From assembly GCA_947259045.1 (NCBI GenBank), contig CAMYKZ010000004.1, positions 122,780-186,779 on the forward strand: a stretch of 64,000 nucleotides of DNA. The letters run 5' to 3'. The stretch's first letter is position 1, and every line of letters starts with the position of its first letter. The stretch is from an uncultured Afifella sp. (GTDB lineage: Bacteria > Pseudomonadota > Alphaproteobacteria > Rhizobiales > Afifellaceae). The notes under the pieces were generated by a model. That model saw only the letters and a program-made list of their open reading frames with translations, made no database searches and had not been told where the DNA came from. Positions 52,102 to 59,794 of the stretch are shown piece by piece. The translations under genes were made by a program, and so were the position numbers.

Positions 52102-53018
52102 CAGCTGTTACCTCCGTCCGGCAATTTGGTGTTTGAGTTGGCGGCATAGATTTTCGCCACCGCGGAATCATCCTCGCCGCCAAGGCCGGCGCCGGAAGCG
52201 GCCAGAAACATCTGATGCGCCGCAGCCGCCAACGGCAGCGGAAAGCGGATATCCTTGCCGGTCTCCAGAACGATGCCAAGGTCCTTGACGAAAATGTCGA
52301 TCGCCGATTTCGAGGTGTAGTCATTGGCCAGCACATGCGGTATCCGGTTGCCGAACATCCAGGAATTGCCGGCAGAATTCGATATCACATCGAACACCAC
52401 ATTGGGGTCGAGGCCGCTCTTGATGCCAAGCGTCAGCGCCTCGCAGGCCGATACGATGTGCACGCCGGCCAGCAGCTGATTGACCATCTTCATGCGCGAT
52501 CCGTCGCCCGGCGTCTCGCTCATCCGGTAGACCGTTTTGGCAATCGCGTCGAAACAGTCCGCCAGCGCATCGAAACTTTCCGGCGCGCCCGACCCCATGA
52601 TCGTCATCTGACCGCTTTCAGCACCGACGGCGCCGCCGGAAACCGGCGCGTCGAGATAGCCAAAGCCCGTGGCAATGACGCGCTCTGCCGCACGTTTGGC
52701 GAAGGCCGGCGGCACGGTGACGCAATTGACCACGATTGCGCCGGCCGGCAGCGCATCGACAATGCCATTGTTGCCGCCGCCGAACAGAACCGCTTCGGCC
52801 TGGGCGTCGTTGACGACAAAGACGAACGCGGCGCGGCAACCTGCTGCGGCCTCGGCCGCATCGTCGAACGCCTTGCCGCCGGCAGTTTCGAGCTTGCCGC
52901 GCTGAGCGGCGCTCAGATCGCACCCGTGCACGGCTATGCCGGCCTTCAGCAGCGAAGCCGCGGTGCCGTATCCCATATTGCCAAGGCCAATGACCGCGAC
53001 CGGATCGGATGATGCCAT
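52101..53018 (-). CDS. ltnD: L-threonate dehydrogenase LtnD (3-hydroxyisobutyrate dehydrogenase family)
   Basis: This 305-residue beta-hydroxyacid dehydrogenase has Rossmann motif VIGLGNMGYGTAASLL, substrate-binding LDAPVSGGAVGAESGQMTIM near residue 120 and catalytic lysine in SRMKMVNQLLAGVHI near residue 170. In the known route it oxidises L-threonate to 2-oxo-tetronate. It heads the four-gene operon. The start at 53018 is the first in-frame ATG and matches the family N-terminus. Confidence 0.92.
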   Translation of the reverse strand: MASSDPVAVIGLGNMGYGTAASLLKAGIAVHGCDLSAAQRGKLETAGGKAFDDAAEAAAGCRAAFVFVVNDAQAEAVLFGGGNNGIVDALPAGAIVVNCVTVPPAFAKRAAERVIATGFGYLDAPVSGGAVGAESGQMTIMGSGAPESFDALADCFDAIAKTVYRMSETPGDGSRMKMVNQLLAGVHIVSACEALTLGIKSGLDPNVVFDVISNSAGNSWMFGNRIPHVLANDYTSKSAIDIFVKDLGIVLETGKDIRFPLPLAAAAHQMFLAASGAGLGGEDDSAVAKIYAANSNTKLPDGGNS

Positions 53019-53159
53019 GATTGTTCGTCCTTCTTGGTTTATCTAACCGATAATCTGTTTCGACAGCGGCATTCGTTACCGCGTCAGGCCGGGAAACGGC
53101 GATCTGCCGGCTTTGAACCACAACCGGTCGCCATCAGCGTTGACCGGCATCCTGCTAGC
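53019..53159. other. Non-coding gap between ltnD and the cobalamin riboswitch
   Basis: This 141-bp divergent region shows no convincing gene. It must hold the promoters for the minus-strand tetronate operon and the plus-strand cobalamin operon. With the riboswitch after it, the gene-free interval is about 310 bp (53019-53328). No obvious operator palindrome was seen. Confidence 0.5.
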
Positions 53160-53328
53160 CTCTATTGCAAAGTGCAAGGATGGTTGTCCCCAAAAGGGGC
53201 TGAAACGATTCCGGTGCGGCCGACTCAATTCGAGGGCCAGGTCCGGAGCCTTCTGCCGCGATCCGGCCCGCAATCACGGTATGGGCCGGAGGCAACCTCT
53301 TGCGAACAAGAACCAGGAGGATCTGTCG
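53160..53328 (+). promoter_or_regulatory. Cobalamin riboswitch (B12 element)
   Basis: The stretch has the ordered elements of a cobalamin riboswitch: TCCCC-AAAA-GGGG hairpin arms (53187-53199), GGGGCTGAAACG, CCGGTGCGG (53211-53219), a second conserved CCGGAGCC...CTGCCGCGA (53243-53261), and a closing B12-box-like CCAGGAGGATCTGTCG at 53313-53328. The B12-box includes the AGGAGG ribosome-binding site of the gene starting at 53329, so ligand binding could hide that site directly. It precedes an operon of cobalamin enzymes. The element was read by eye, with no covariance search, and the classic GCCACTG is not clear. Confidence 0.75.
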
Positions 53329-53517
53329 ATGCGCTTTTTCACTGTTTTTCTCACCCTGTTGTTGACCACGCCTGTTCTGGCGCATCCGAGCCATATCGAG
53401 GCGGCCGGCGGCCACGATCATTTGTTCGAGCTGGCGCTCGGCGGTCTTGCGCTGCTGGCTGTTGCCGTCTGGTTTGCTCTGCGGCCGGGCAGGACTGCGA
53501 CGTCCGATCATGGCTGA
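53329..53517 (+). CDS. 62-residue membrane peptide leading the cobalamin operon
   Basis: It has a signal peptide (MRFFTVFLTLLLTTPVLA), a short histidine-rich segment HPSHIEAAGGHDH and one TM helix (LFELALGGLALLAVAVWFAL) with a short basic tail. AGGAGG lies just upstream and is part of the riboswitch. The last 8 bp overlap cbiX. The layout recalls small histidine-containing cobalt-transport proteins such as CbtB, but the order of parts differs, and I cannot name the family with certainty. A role in cobalt handling is inferred from position. Confidence 0.75.
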   Translation: MRFFTVFLTLLLTTPVLAHPSHIEAAGGHDHLFELALGGLALLAVAVWFALRPGRTATSDHG

Positions 53518-54598
53518 CAGGATCGGCGTCATGGTGTGCGGCCACGGCAGCCGCAACCGGGCGGCTGTAGACCAGTTTGCCGTCATTTCGGAGAAGCTGC
53601 GCGGCCATTTTCCTGACTGGCCGGTCGATTACGGCTATCTGGAATTCGCCAATCCGGTCATCCATTCCGGCCTCGACCGGCTGCGCGAGCAAGGCTGCAA
53701 CCACATTCTGGCGGTGCCCGGAATGCTGTTTGCCGCCGGCCACGCCAAGAACGACATTCCGTCTGTGCTGAACACCTATCAGGCCACCCATCCAGGGCTG
53801 ACCATCGAATATGGCCGCGAGCTCGGCATCGACCCGCGCATGATCCGGGCCGCCGGCGCCCGCATCCGGGAAGCTCTGGATGCCGCATCGGACGAGGTGC
53901 CGATGCACGAGACCCTGCTGGTTGTCGTCGGCCGCGGCGCATCCGATCCCGATGCAAATTCCAATGTCAGCAAGATCACCCGCATGCTCTGGGAAGGGTT
54001 CGGCTTCGGCTGGGCGGAAACCGCATATTCCGGCGTCACCTTCCCGCTCGTCGAACCGGGGCTGGAACATGCCGCAAAGCTCGGTTACCGCCGCATCATC
54101 GTCTTTCCCTATTTCCTGTTCACCGGCGTTCTGGTGCAACGGATTTATTTGGCGACCGATGCCGTCGCCGAGCGGTTTCCGGATATCGAATTCATCAAGG
54201 CACCCTATCTCAACGATCACCCGGAGGTGATTGAGACCTTCGCCGAACGGGTGCGTGAAATCACCGCCGGGCAAAACCTGATGAACTGCCAGATGTGCAA
54301 GTACCGGGAACAGGTGCTGGGATTTGAGGCCGATGTCGGCCAGGCCCAGGAAAGCCACCACCACCATGTTGAAGGCGTCGGTTCCGGCTGCACCCTGTGC
54401 GATCCGGACGGCACCTGTAACGGCAAATGCCAGGTGGAAGCCCATTCGCATGAGCACGATCACGGACATAATCATGGGCATGACCATGATCATTCGCACG
54501 ACCATGACCATGACCATGACCATGACCACCATCATCATCCCTATCCCCACGCCGACCATCCGCTGGGGCCGGTGACGATGAAACGCAAGCGCGATTGA
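53510..54598 (+). CDS. cbiX: Sirohydrochlorin cobaltochelatase CbiX, long form with His-rich tail
   Basis: This 362-residue protein has two chelatase-like halves: VMVCGHGSRNRAAVDQF with the metal-binding histidine, AVPGMLFAAGHAKNDIP, and the second half PYFLFTGVLVQRIY. A cysteine motif NCQMCKYRE and CTLCDPDGTCNGKC suit an Fe-S site. The last ~50 residues are dominated by histidine and aspartate (HEHDHGHNHG, HDHDHDHDHDHHHH), as in long CbiX proteins. It inserts cobalt early into sirohydrochlorin, a step of the anaerobic route. It overlaps the upstream peptide gene by 8 bp. Confidence 0.93.
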   Translation: MADRIGVMVCGHGSRNRAAVDQFAVISEKLRGHFPDWPVDYGYLEFANPVIHSGLDRLREQGCNHILAVPGMLFAAGHAKNDIPSVLNTYQATHPGLTIEYGRELGIDPRMIRAAGARIREALDAASDEVPMHETLLVVVGRGASDPDANSNVSKITRMLWEGFGFGWAETAYSGVTFPLVEPGLEHAAKLGYRRIIVFPYFLFTGVLVQRIYLATDAVAERFPDIEFIKAPYLNDHPEVIETFAERVREITAGQNLMNCQMCKYREQVLGFEADVGQAQESHHHHVEGVGSGCTLCDPDGTCNGKCQVEAHSHEHDHGHNHGHDHDHSHDHDHDHDHDHHHHPYPHADHPLGPVTMKRKRD

Positions 54599-54626
54599 AC
54601 CGGCGCGAGGCGGCGGAAACCGAACC

Positions 54627-54665
54627 ATGTCTGAGTATCATGCCTGAGTATCATGTCTGAGTATC
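54627..54665 (+). repeat. Three tandem copies of a 13-bp unit at the cobH start
   Basis: The unit ATG(T/C)CTGAGTATC occurs at 54627, 54640 and 54653. Each copy supplies an ATG in a different frame. The first opens MSEYHA-stop, the second MPEYHV-stop and only the third opens cobH. The nearest purine-rich ribosome-binding candidate (GAGGCGG near 54607) is 14 bp before the first copy. The two leading copies are therefore decoy starts that might lower or tune CobH production. Confidence 0.85.
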
Positions 54666-55279
54666 TGCGCGATCCCGATGCGATCTACCGGCATTCCTTC
54701 GAGATTATCGAGGCCGAAGCCGGTCTCGGCCGCCTGCCGGGCGACATCGCGCCGGTGGCGCGGCGGATGATCCACGCCTGCGGCATGACCGATCTGGTTG
54801 ACGATCTGGCGTTCTCAGATCATGCCGGCGCGCTCGGACGGGCCGCCCTTGCCGGCGGCGCGGCGGTGCTCTGCGACGTTCGCATGGTCGCCGCCGGTGT
54901 AATGACCGGCCGGCTTCCGGCGGCCAATGACGTTCTTGTCGGCCTGGACCGACCGGAGACCGAACAGCTTGCGAAACAGAATGCGACAACCCGCTCGGCG
55001 GCCGGCATCGACGCACTGCGCGACCGGATTGCAGGCGCGGTGATCCTGATCGGCAATGCGCCGACGGCCTTGTTCAGGCTGCTTGAACTGGTCGCTGACG
55101 GCGCGGGACATCCGGCCCTGGTGCTGGGATTTCCCGTTGGATTTGTCGGCGCTGCCGAATCCAAAGCGGCGCTGGCTCAAACGGACCTGCCCTTCATCAC
55201 CCTGCATGGCAGGCGCGGCGGCAGCGCCATCGCCGCCGCTGCTCTCAATGCCCTGTTGTTCAAGGAGGCGGGCAAATGA
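54653..55279 (+). CDS. cobH: Precorrin-8X methylmutase CobH
   Basis: This 208-residue enzyme starts YLRDPDAIYRHSFEIIEAEA and has the catalytic-histidine region RMIHACGMTDLVDDLAFS near residue 43, CDVRMVAAGV and PVGFVGAAESKAAL. It moves a methyl group from C11 to C12 to give hydrogenobyrinate. The N-terminal region and the TIAR-type C-terminus (HGRRGGSAIAAAALNAL) match the family. Translation must begin at 54653 because the two preceding 13-bp repeat copies run out of frame. It overlaps cobL by 4 bp. Confidence 0.94.
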   Translation: MSEYLRDPDAIYRHSFEIIEAEAGLGRLPGDIAPVARRMIHACGMTDLVDDLAFSDHAGALGRAALAGGAAVLCDVRMVAAGVMTGRLPAANDVLVGLDRPETEQLAKQNATTRSAAGIDALRDRIAGAVILIGNAPTALFRLLELVADGAGHPALVLGFPVGFVGAAESKAALAQTDLPFITLHGRRGGSAIAAAALNALLFKEAGK

Positions 55280-56490
55280 GCGAGTGCTGGCTTTCCATTA
55301 TCGGCATCGGTGAAGACGGGCTTGAGGCGCTGAGCCCGGCGGCCCGCGCGCTGATTGCGGAGGCTGAACTGATCATCGGCGGCGAACGCCATCTCGCCCT
55401 GCTTCCCGGTGATGATCGCGAGCGTTTGGCCTGGCCGTCGCCGCTCAGCCTGCTGGTCGACCGCATTCTGGATTTTCGCGGCCGACGCGTGACCGTTCTG
55501 GCAACCGGCGATCCGATGAGTTTCGGCATCGGCTCGACACTGGTGAAACATGTCCCGGCAGAGGAAATGATTATCCTGCCGTCGCAATCGGCTTTCTCGC
55601 TGGCCGCAAACCGGCTTGCCTGGCCGCTTGACGGGTGCGGACAGATTACCCTGCACGGCCGGCCGCTCGACACTTTGGCGCTGCATGTCCATCCGCGCGC
55701 CCGTTTGCTGATCCTCTCCCACGATGCCGGAACACCGGCAGCGGTGGCGGAATGGTTGAGGGAGCGCGGCTTTGGCGATAGCCGGATGACGGCACTCTCC
55801 CATATGGGCGGCGAAACAGAGGCCCGGCACACAGGGGTCGCCGCCGGCTGGTCGCACGATGTGGCGGATTTCAATACGCTCGGCGTTGAATGTCTCGCCG
55901 GCCCGGATGCCGTATGGCATCCGCGAACCGCCGGGCTTCCCGATGATGCCTTCGAGCATGACGGCAAGATGACCAAGCGCGAAGCCCGTGCGCTTGCGCT
56001 TGCGAAATTGCGGCCCCATGCCGGTTCGCTGCTGTGGGATATCGGCGCCGGCTGCGGCTCGATCGCTGTTGAGTGGCTGCGTGCGGCTCCGGGGGCAAAG
56101 GCTATCGCGCTTGAACCGCAGGCGCAGCGGCGCGCCATGGCGGCACGCAACGCCGTCGCGCTCGGCGTGCCGCAATTGGAAATCCTCGACCGCAGCGCGC
56201 CGGACGGCCTGGCCGGTTTGCCGCAGCCGGACGCAATCTTTGTCGGCGGCGGTATCGCCGATGAAACATTGTCCGCTGCAATCCGGGCCTTGCCGATCGG
56301 CGGCCGTCTTGTCGCCCATGCCGTGACGCTTGAAAGCGAAGCCATCCTGCTTGCCCATCATGCCCGGCTCGGCGGCGAGCTGATCCGTCTTTCCGTTGCC
56401 CGCGCCGAACCCGTCGGTCCCTGGCACGGCTGGCGTCCGGCGATGCCGGTCACCCAATGGGCGTTTGAGAAAACCGGAGCCGGACGATGA
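55276..56490 (+). CDS. cobL: Precorrin-6Y C5,15-methyltransferase (decarboxylating) CobL, CbiE-CbiT fusion
   Basis: The 404 residues comprise a CbiE tetrapyrrole-methylase half (LSIIGIGEDGLEAL, ATGDPMSFGIG) and a CbiT half from about residue 210, with the SAM motif LLWDIGAGCGSIAVEW near residue 253 and FVGGGIAD. The fusion methylates C5 and C15 and removes the acetate carboxyl. AGGAGG precedes the ATG at 55276. It overlaps cobH by 4 bp and cobI by 4 bp. Confidence 0.94.
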   Translation: MSECWLSIIGIGEDGLEALSPAARALIAEAELIIGGERHLALLPGDDRERLAWPSPLSLLVDRILDFRGRRVTVLATGDPMSFGIGSTLVKHVPAEEMIILPSQSAFSLAANRLAWPLDGCGQITLHGRPLDTLALHVHPRARLLILSHDAGTPAAVAEWLRERGFGDSRMTALSHMGGETEARHTGVAAGWSHDVADFNTLGVECLAGPDAVWHPRTAGLPDDAFEHDGKMTKREARALALAKLRPHAGSLLWDIGAGCGSIAVEWLRAAPGAKAIALEPQAQRRAMAARNAVALGVPQLEILDRSAPDGLAGLPQPDAIFVGGGIADETLSAAIRALPIGGRLVAHAVTLESEAILLAHHARLGGELIRLSVARAEPVGPWHGWRPAMPVTQWAFEKTGAGR

Positions 56491-57179
56491 CCGGCACGCT
56501 TTACGGCATCGGCGTCGGCCCGGGCGATCCTGAACTGATGACGGTCAAGGCGGTGCGCATTCTGCAATCGGCGCCGGTGATCGCCTATCCGGCGGCCGAT
56601 GACGGCGACAGTTCCGCCCGCATGATCGCGGCGCAGTTCATTCCCGGCGAGGCGATTGAAATGGCGATCCGCGTGCCGATGCGGCCGGGCAGGATGCCGG
56701 TGGAGGTCTATGACCAGGCCGCCCGCGACATTGCTGTCCATCTGGCGGAAGACCGCGACGTTGCGGTGCTGTGCGAAGGCGATCCGTTTTTCTACGGCTC
56801 GTTCATGTATCTGCACGACCGTCTTGCCGGGACCTGGCCGTGCCGGGTCGTGCCCGGCGTATCCTCGCTGACGGCATGCGCTGCCGCCACCGCACACCCG
56901 CTGGTCCGCCGCAACGACACCTTGATCGTGCTGCCGGCAACCTTGCCGGATGCGGACCTTGCCAGCCGGCTTGAAGCCAATAACGCCGCCGCCATCCTAA
57001 AGGTCGGACGGCATTTGCCGCGGTTGCGCACCATTATCGAGGCCTGCGGCCTGACGGCACGGACCCACTATGTCGAATATGCCAGCCGCGACAACGAGAT
57101 GGTCGTGCGGCTTGAAGACCGCGACGACAGTCCGGCGCCGTATTTTTCCATGCTGCTGATCAGCGAAGGTGACAATTGA
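56487..57179 (+). CDS. cobI: Precorrin-2 C20-methyltransferase CobI
   Basis: This 230-residue SAM-dependent tetrapyrrole methylase begins LYGIGVGPGDPELMTVKAVRIL and has VLCEGDPFFYGSFMYL and VPGVSSLTACAAATAHPL. It adds the C20 methyl to precorrin-2. The start overlaps the cobL stop and its own stop overlaps cobJ (ATGA), so it is in the middle of a translationally coupled run. Confidence 0.94.
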   Translation: MTGTLYGIGVGPGDPELMTVKAVRILQSAPVIAYPAADDGDSSARMIAAQFIPGEAIEMAIRVPMRPGRMPVEVYDQAARDIAVHLAEDRDVAVLCEGDPFFYGSFMYLHDRLAGTWPCRVVPGVSSLTACAAATAHPLVRRNDTLIVLPATLPDADLASRLEANNAAAILKVGRHLPRLRTIIEACGLTARTHYVEYASRDNEMVVRLEDRDDSPAPYFSMLLISEGDN

Positions 57180-58969
57180 TGCGTCCGGCAATCCTTGCGC
57201 TCAACGAAACCGGCCTGGCGCTTGCCCGCCGCATCGCTCCGGCGATTGGCGGCGAGGTTCATGCCCGCGCGCCGGTGACCGGTGGTGATGTCGGCTTCAG
57301 CGAGACAATTGCCCACTGCCGAAAACTGTTTGATGACGGCGTTCCGACCATTGGCATCTGCGCCGCCGGTATCCTGATTCGCGCCATTGCGCCAAGGCTT
57401 GCCGACAAGCGGAACGAACCGCCGGTGCTTGCCGTTTCAGAGGACGGTACTTCCGTCGTGCCGCTGATCGGCGGCCATCATGGGGCGAATGATCTCGCCC
57501 GCCGGATCGCCGGAACGCTTGACGCCCATGCCGCCATCACAACCGCCGGCGATCTCCGTTTCGGCATTGCCCTCGACCAGCCGCCGCCGGGCTGGACACT
57601 GGCCAATCCGCAAGACGCGAAACCGGTCATGGCGGCGCTGCTTGCCGGAAGCACCGCGCGCATCGACGGCAAGGCGGACTGGCTTGTCGAAAGCCAGGTA
57701 CCGCAATCCGCCGGCGGCGAAATCGAACTTGCCGCTACAGTGACCGCAGAACAGGGGTCGCAGACCCGGCTGATCTATCATCCGCGCCGGCTGATCGCCG
57801 GTCTCGGCTGCGAACGGGATGCCGACCCGGCGGAAATCGAAGCATTGCTTTCAGAGACTTTGAAGGAGGCCGGCCTGTCGCCTGACGCCATTGCCTGCGT
57901 CGCCTCAATCGACGTCAAGGCGGATGAACCGGCGATCCTTTCAGCCGCTGAGCAGCTCGGTGTCCCGGCCCGGTTTTTCAGCGCCGGCCGGCTTGAGCAG
58001 GAAACCCCGCGTCTTGCCAATCCGTCAGACATCGTGTTCCGGGAAGTCGGCTGCCACGGCGTCGCCGAAGGGGCGGCGCTGGCCGGCGCCGGGCCGGATT
58101 GCGCGCTTGTTGTCGCCAAGCGGAAAAGCCGCCGGGCAACCTGTGCCATTGCCGAGGCGCCTGAGATTATCGATCCGATGATTGTCGGCCGCGCCCGCGG
58201 CGCGCTGGCGATCGTCGGCATCGGGCCGGGCACGCCGGACTGGCTGACGCCGCATGCCGCCGGCGCACTTGAGCGGGCCGACGCGATTGTCGGTTATGAC
58301 CTCTATCTTGATCTGGTTACCGACCGGATTGCCGGCAAGGAGCATTTCCGGGCGCCGCTTGGTGCGGAAGAGGACAGGGTCCGCCAGGCGCTCAATCTCG
58401 CCGCCGCCGGCCGCAATGTTGCGCTGATCTCGTCGGGCGATGCCGGCATCTATGCCATGGCGACCCTGGTGTTCGAATGCCTCGATGCCGGCGGCCTCGA
58501 TGATGGCGCAACTCGCATTGCCATCGATATCGCGCCGGGCATTTCCGCCATGCAGGCGGCGGCGGCCCGCACCGGCGCGCCGCTCGGTCATGATTTCTGC
58601 ACCATTTCCCTGTCCGATCTGCTGACCCCCTGGCAGGCAATCGAGAAGCGCCTGCATGCGGCCGCGGAAGGCGATTTTGTCATTGCCTTCTACAATCCGG
58701 TTTCGAAACGCCGGCGCACCCAGCTTGCCGCGGCAAGGGACATCCTTCTGCGCCACAGGCCCGCCGATACGCCGGTGATCCTGGCCCGCAACCTTGGCCG
58801 CGACGGCGAACAGGTGACGACGGTCGCTCTCGACCAGCTCAACGTCGACGATGTCGACATGCTGACCCTGGTGCTGGTCGGCGCGTCCTCGACCCGTCAG
58901 GTTCGGGCCGCCGGCCGCACCTGGACCTACACGCCGCGCGGCTACGAGAAGAAAAGAACCAGCCCATGA
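57179..58969 (+). CDS. cobJ: CbiG-CobJ fusion: cobalamin biosynthesis protein CbiG plus precorrin-3B C17-methyltransferase
   Basis: This 596-residue protein has two domains. Residues 1-~335 are CbiG-like (GICAAGILIRAIAPRLADK, PLIGGHHGANDLARRIA, AGLGCERDADPAEIEALL and the CbiG/CobE C-terminal SIDVKADEPAILSAAEQL). From ~341 comes CobJ (LAIVGIGPGTPDWLTPHA, ALISSGDAGIYAMATLVFE, GHDFCTISLSDLLTPW, FYNPVSKRRRTQL). CobJ methylates C17 during ring contraction, while CbiG opens the lactone of the anaerobic route. The ATG at 57179 overlaps the cobI stop. The fusion puts two neighbouring ring-contraction steps in one protein. Confidence 0.93.
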   Translation: MRPAILALNETGLALARRIAPAIGGEVHARAPVTGGDVGFSETIAHCRKLFDDGVPTIGICAAGILIRAIAPRLADKRNEPPVLAVSEDGTSVVPLIGGHHGANDLARRIAGTLDAHAAITTAGDLRFGIALDQPPPGWTLANPQDAKPVMAALLAGSTARIDGKADWLVESQVPQSAGGEIELAATVTAEQGSQTRLIYHPRRLIAGLGCERDADPAEIEALLSETLKEAGLSPDAIACVASIDVKADEPAILSAAEQLGVPARFFSAGRLEQETPRLANPSDIVFREVGCHGVAEGAALAGAGPDCALVVAKRKSRRATCAIAEAPEIIDPMIVGRARGALAIVGIGPGTPDWLTPHAAGALERADAIVGYDLYLDLVTDRIAGKEHFRAPLGAEEDRVRQALNLAAAGRNVALISSGDAGIYAMATLVFECLDAGGLDDGATRIAIDIAPGISAMQAAAARTGAPLGHDFCTISLSDLLTPWQAIEKRLHAAAEGDFVIAFYNPVSKRRRTQLAAARDILLRHRPADTPVILARNLGRDGEQVTTVALDQLNVDDVDMLTLVLVGASSTRQVRAAGRTWTYTPRGYEKKRTSP

Positions 58970-59730
58970 CAGTCCATTTCATCGGCGCCGGCCCCGGCGC
59001 GCCCGATCTCATCACAGTGCGCGGCCTGAAGCTGATCGAACGCTGCCCGGTCTGCCTCTATGCCGGCTCGCTTGTGCCCGAAGAGGTCGTTGCCTCGGCC
59101 CCGGCAGGCGCAAAGGTAATCGACACCGCGCCGATGACACTCGATCAGATCATCGCCGAAATGCAGATCGCCGATGAAGCCGGCCAGGATGTCGCCCGGG
59201 TCCATTCCGGCGACCCTTCGCTCTATGGCGCGATCGCCGAACAGATCCGCCGGCTGAAAGCGCTTGGCATTGCCTTTGACATCACGCCCGGCGTGCCGGC
59301 GTTTGCCGCTGCCGCCGCCGCCCTTGGCCGCGAATTGACCGTGCCGGAGGTCAGCCAGACGGTGATCCTGACCCGCACGGCGATGAAATCTTCGGCCATG
59401 CCTGAAGGCGAGGATCTCGCCACTCTGGGCAAATCCGGGGCGACCCTGGCGATCCACCTGTCGGTGCGCAATATCCGCGAGATCGAGCGCCAGTTGATCC
59501 CGCTCTATGGCGCCGACTGTCCAGCGATTGTCGCCTACCGGGTCGGCTGGCCGGACGAGGCGTTTTTTAAGGGTACACTGGAAACGATCCGCGAGATCAT
59601 GCGCAAGGCCAAGATCACACGCACGGCGCTGATCTTTGTCGGCCGGGCCCTGGCGGAACAGGATTTCCGCGATTCAGCGCTTTATGACGGCGCCCACGCG
59701 CACATCCTGCGGCCGAAGCGGAGTGCTTGA
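58966..59730 (+). CDS. cobM: Precorrin-4 C11-methyltransferase CobM
   Basis: This 254-residue methylase opens VHFIGAGPGAPDLITVRGLKLI, with CLYAGSLVPEEVV, VHSGDPSLYGAIAEQIR and FDITPGVPAFAAAAAALGRELTVPEVSQTV, all typical of CobM/CbiF. It adds the C11 methyl. Its start overlaps cobJ by 4 bp. It is the last recognisable gene of the operon; 64 bp later dnaE2 ends on the other strand. No cobG, cobK, cobF or cobB is present in the window. Confidence 0.94.
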   Translation: MTVHFIGAGPGAPDLITVRGLKLIERCPVCLYAGSLVPEEVVASAPAGAKVIDTAPMTLDQIIAEMQIADEAGQDVARVHSGDPSLYGAIAEQIRRLKALGIAFDITPGVPAFAAAAAALGRELTVPEVSQTVILTRTAMKSSAMPEGEDLATLGKSGATLAIHLSVRNIREIERQLIPLYGADCPAIVAYRVGWPDEAFFKGTLETIREIMRKAKITRTALIFVGRALAEQDFRDSALYDGAHAHILRPKRSA

Positions 59731-59794
59731 ATGAGCTGGTCCTTCGTTTTGCCGGACATCGGGCTGACCGCCAGAAGACCCCACCCCGACCCGT

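Noticed and set aside
55177..56457. 426-codon minus-strand frame across cobL
   Set aside because: cobL is clearly coding on the plus strand, with overlapping neighbours; the antisense frame shows no motifs.
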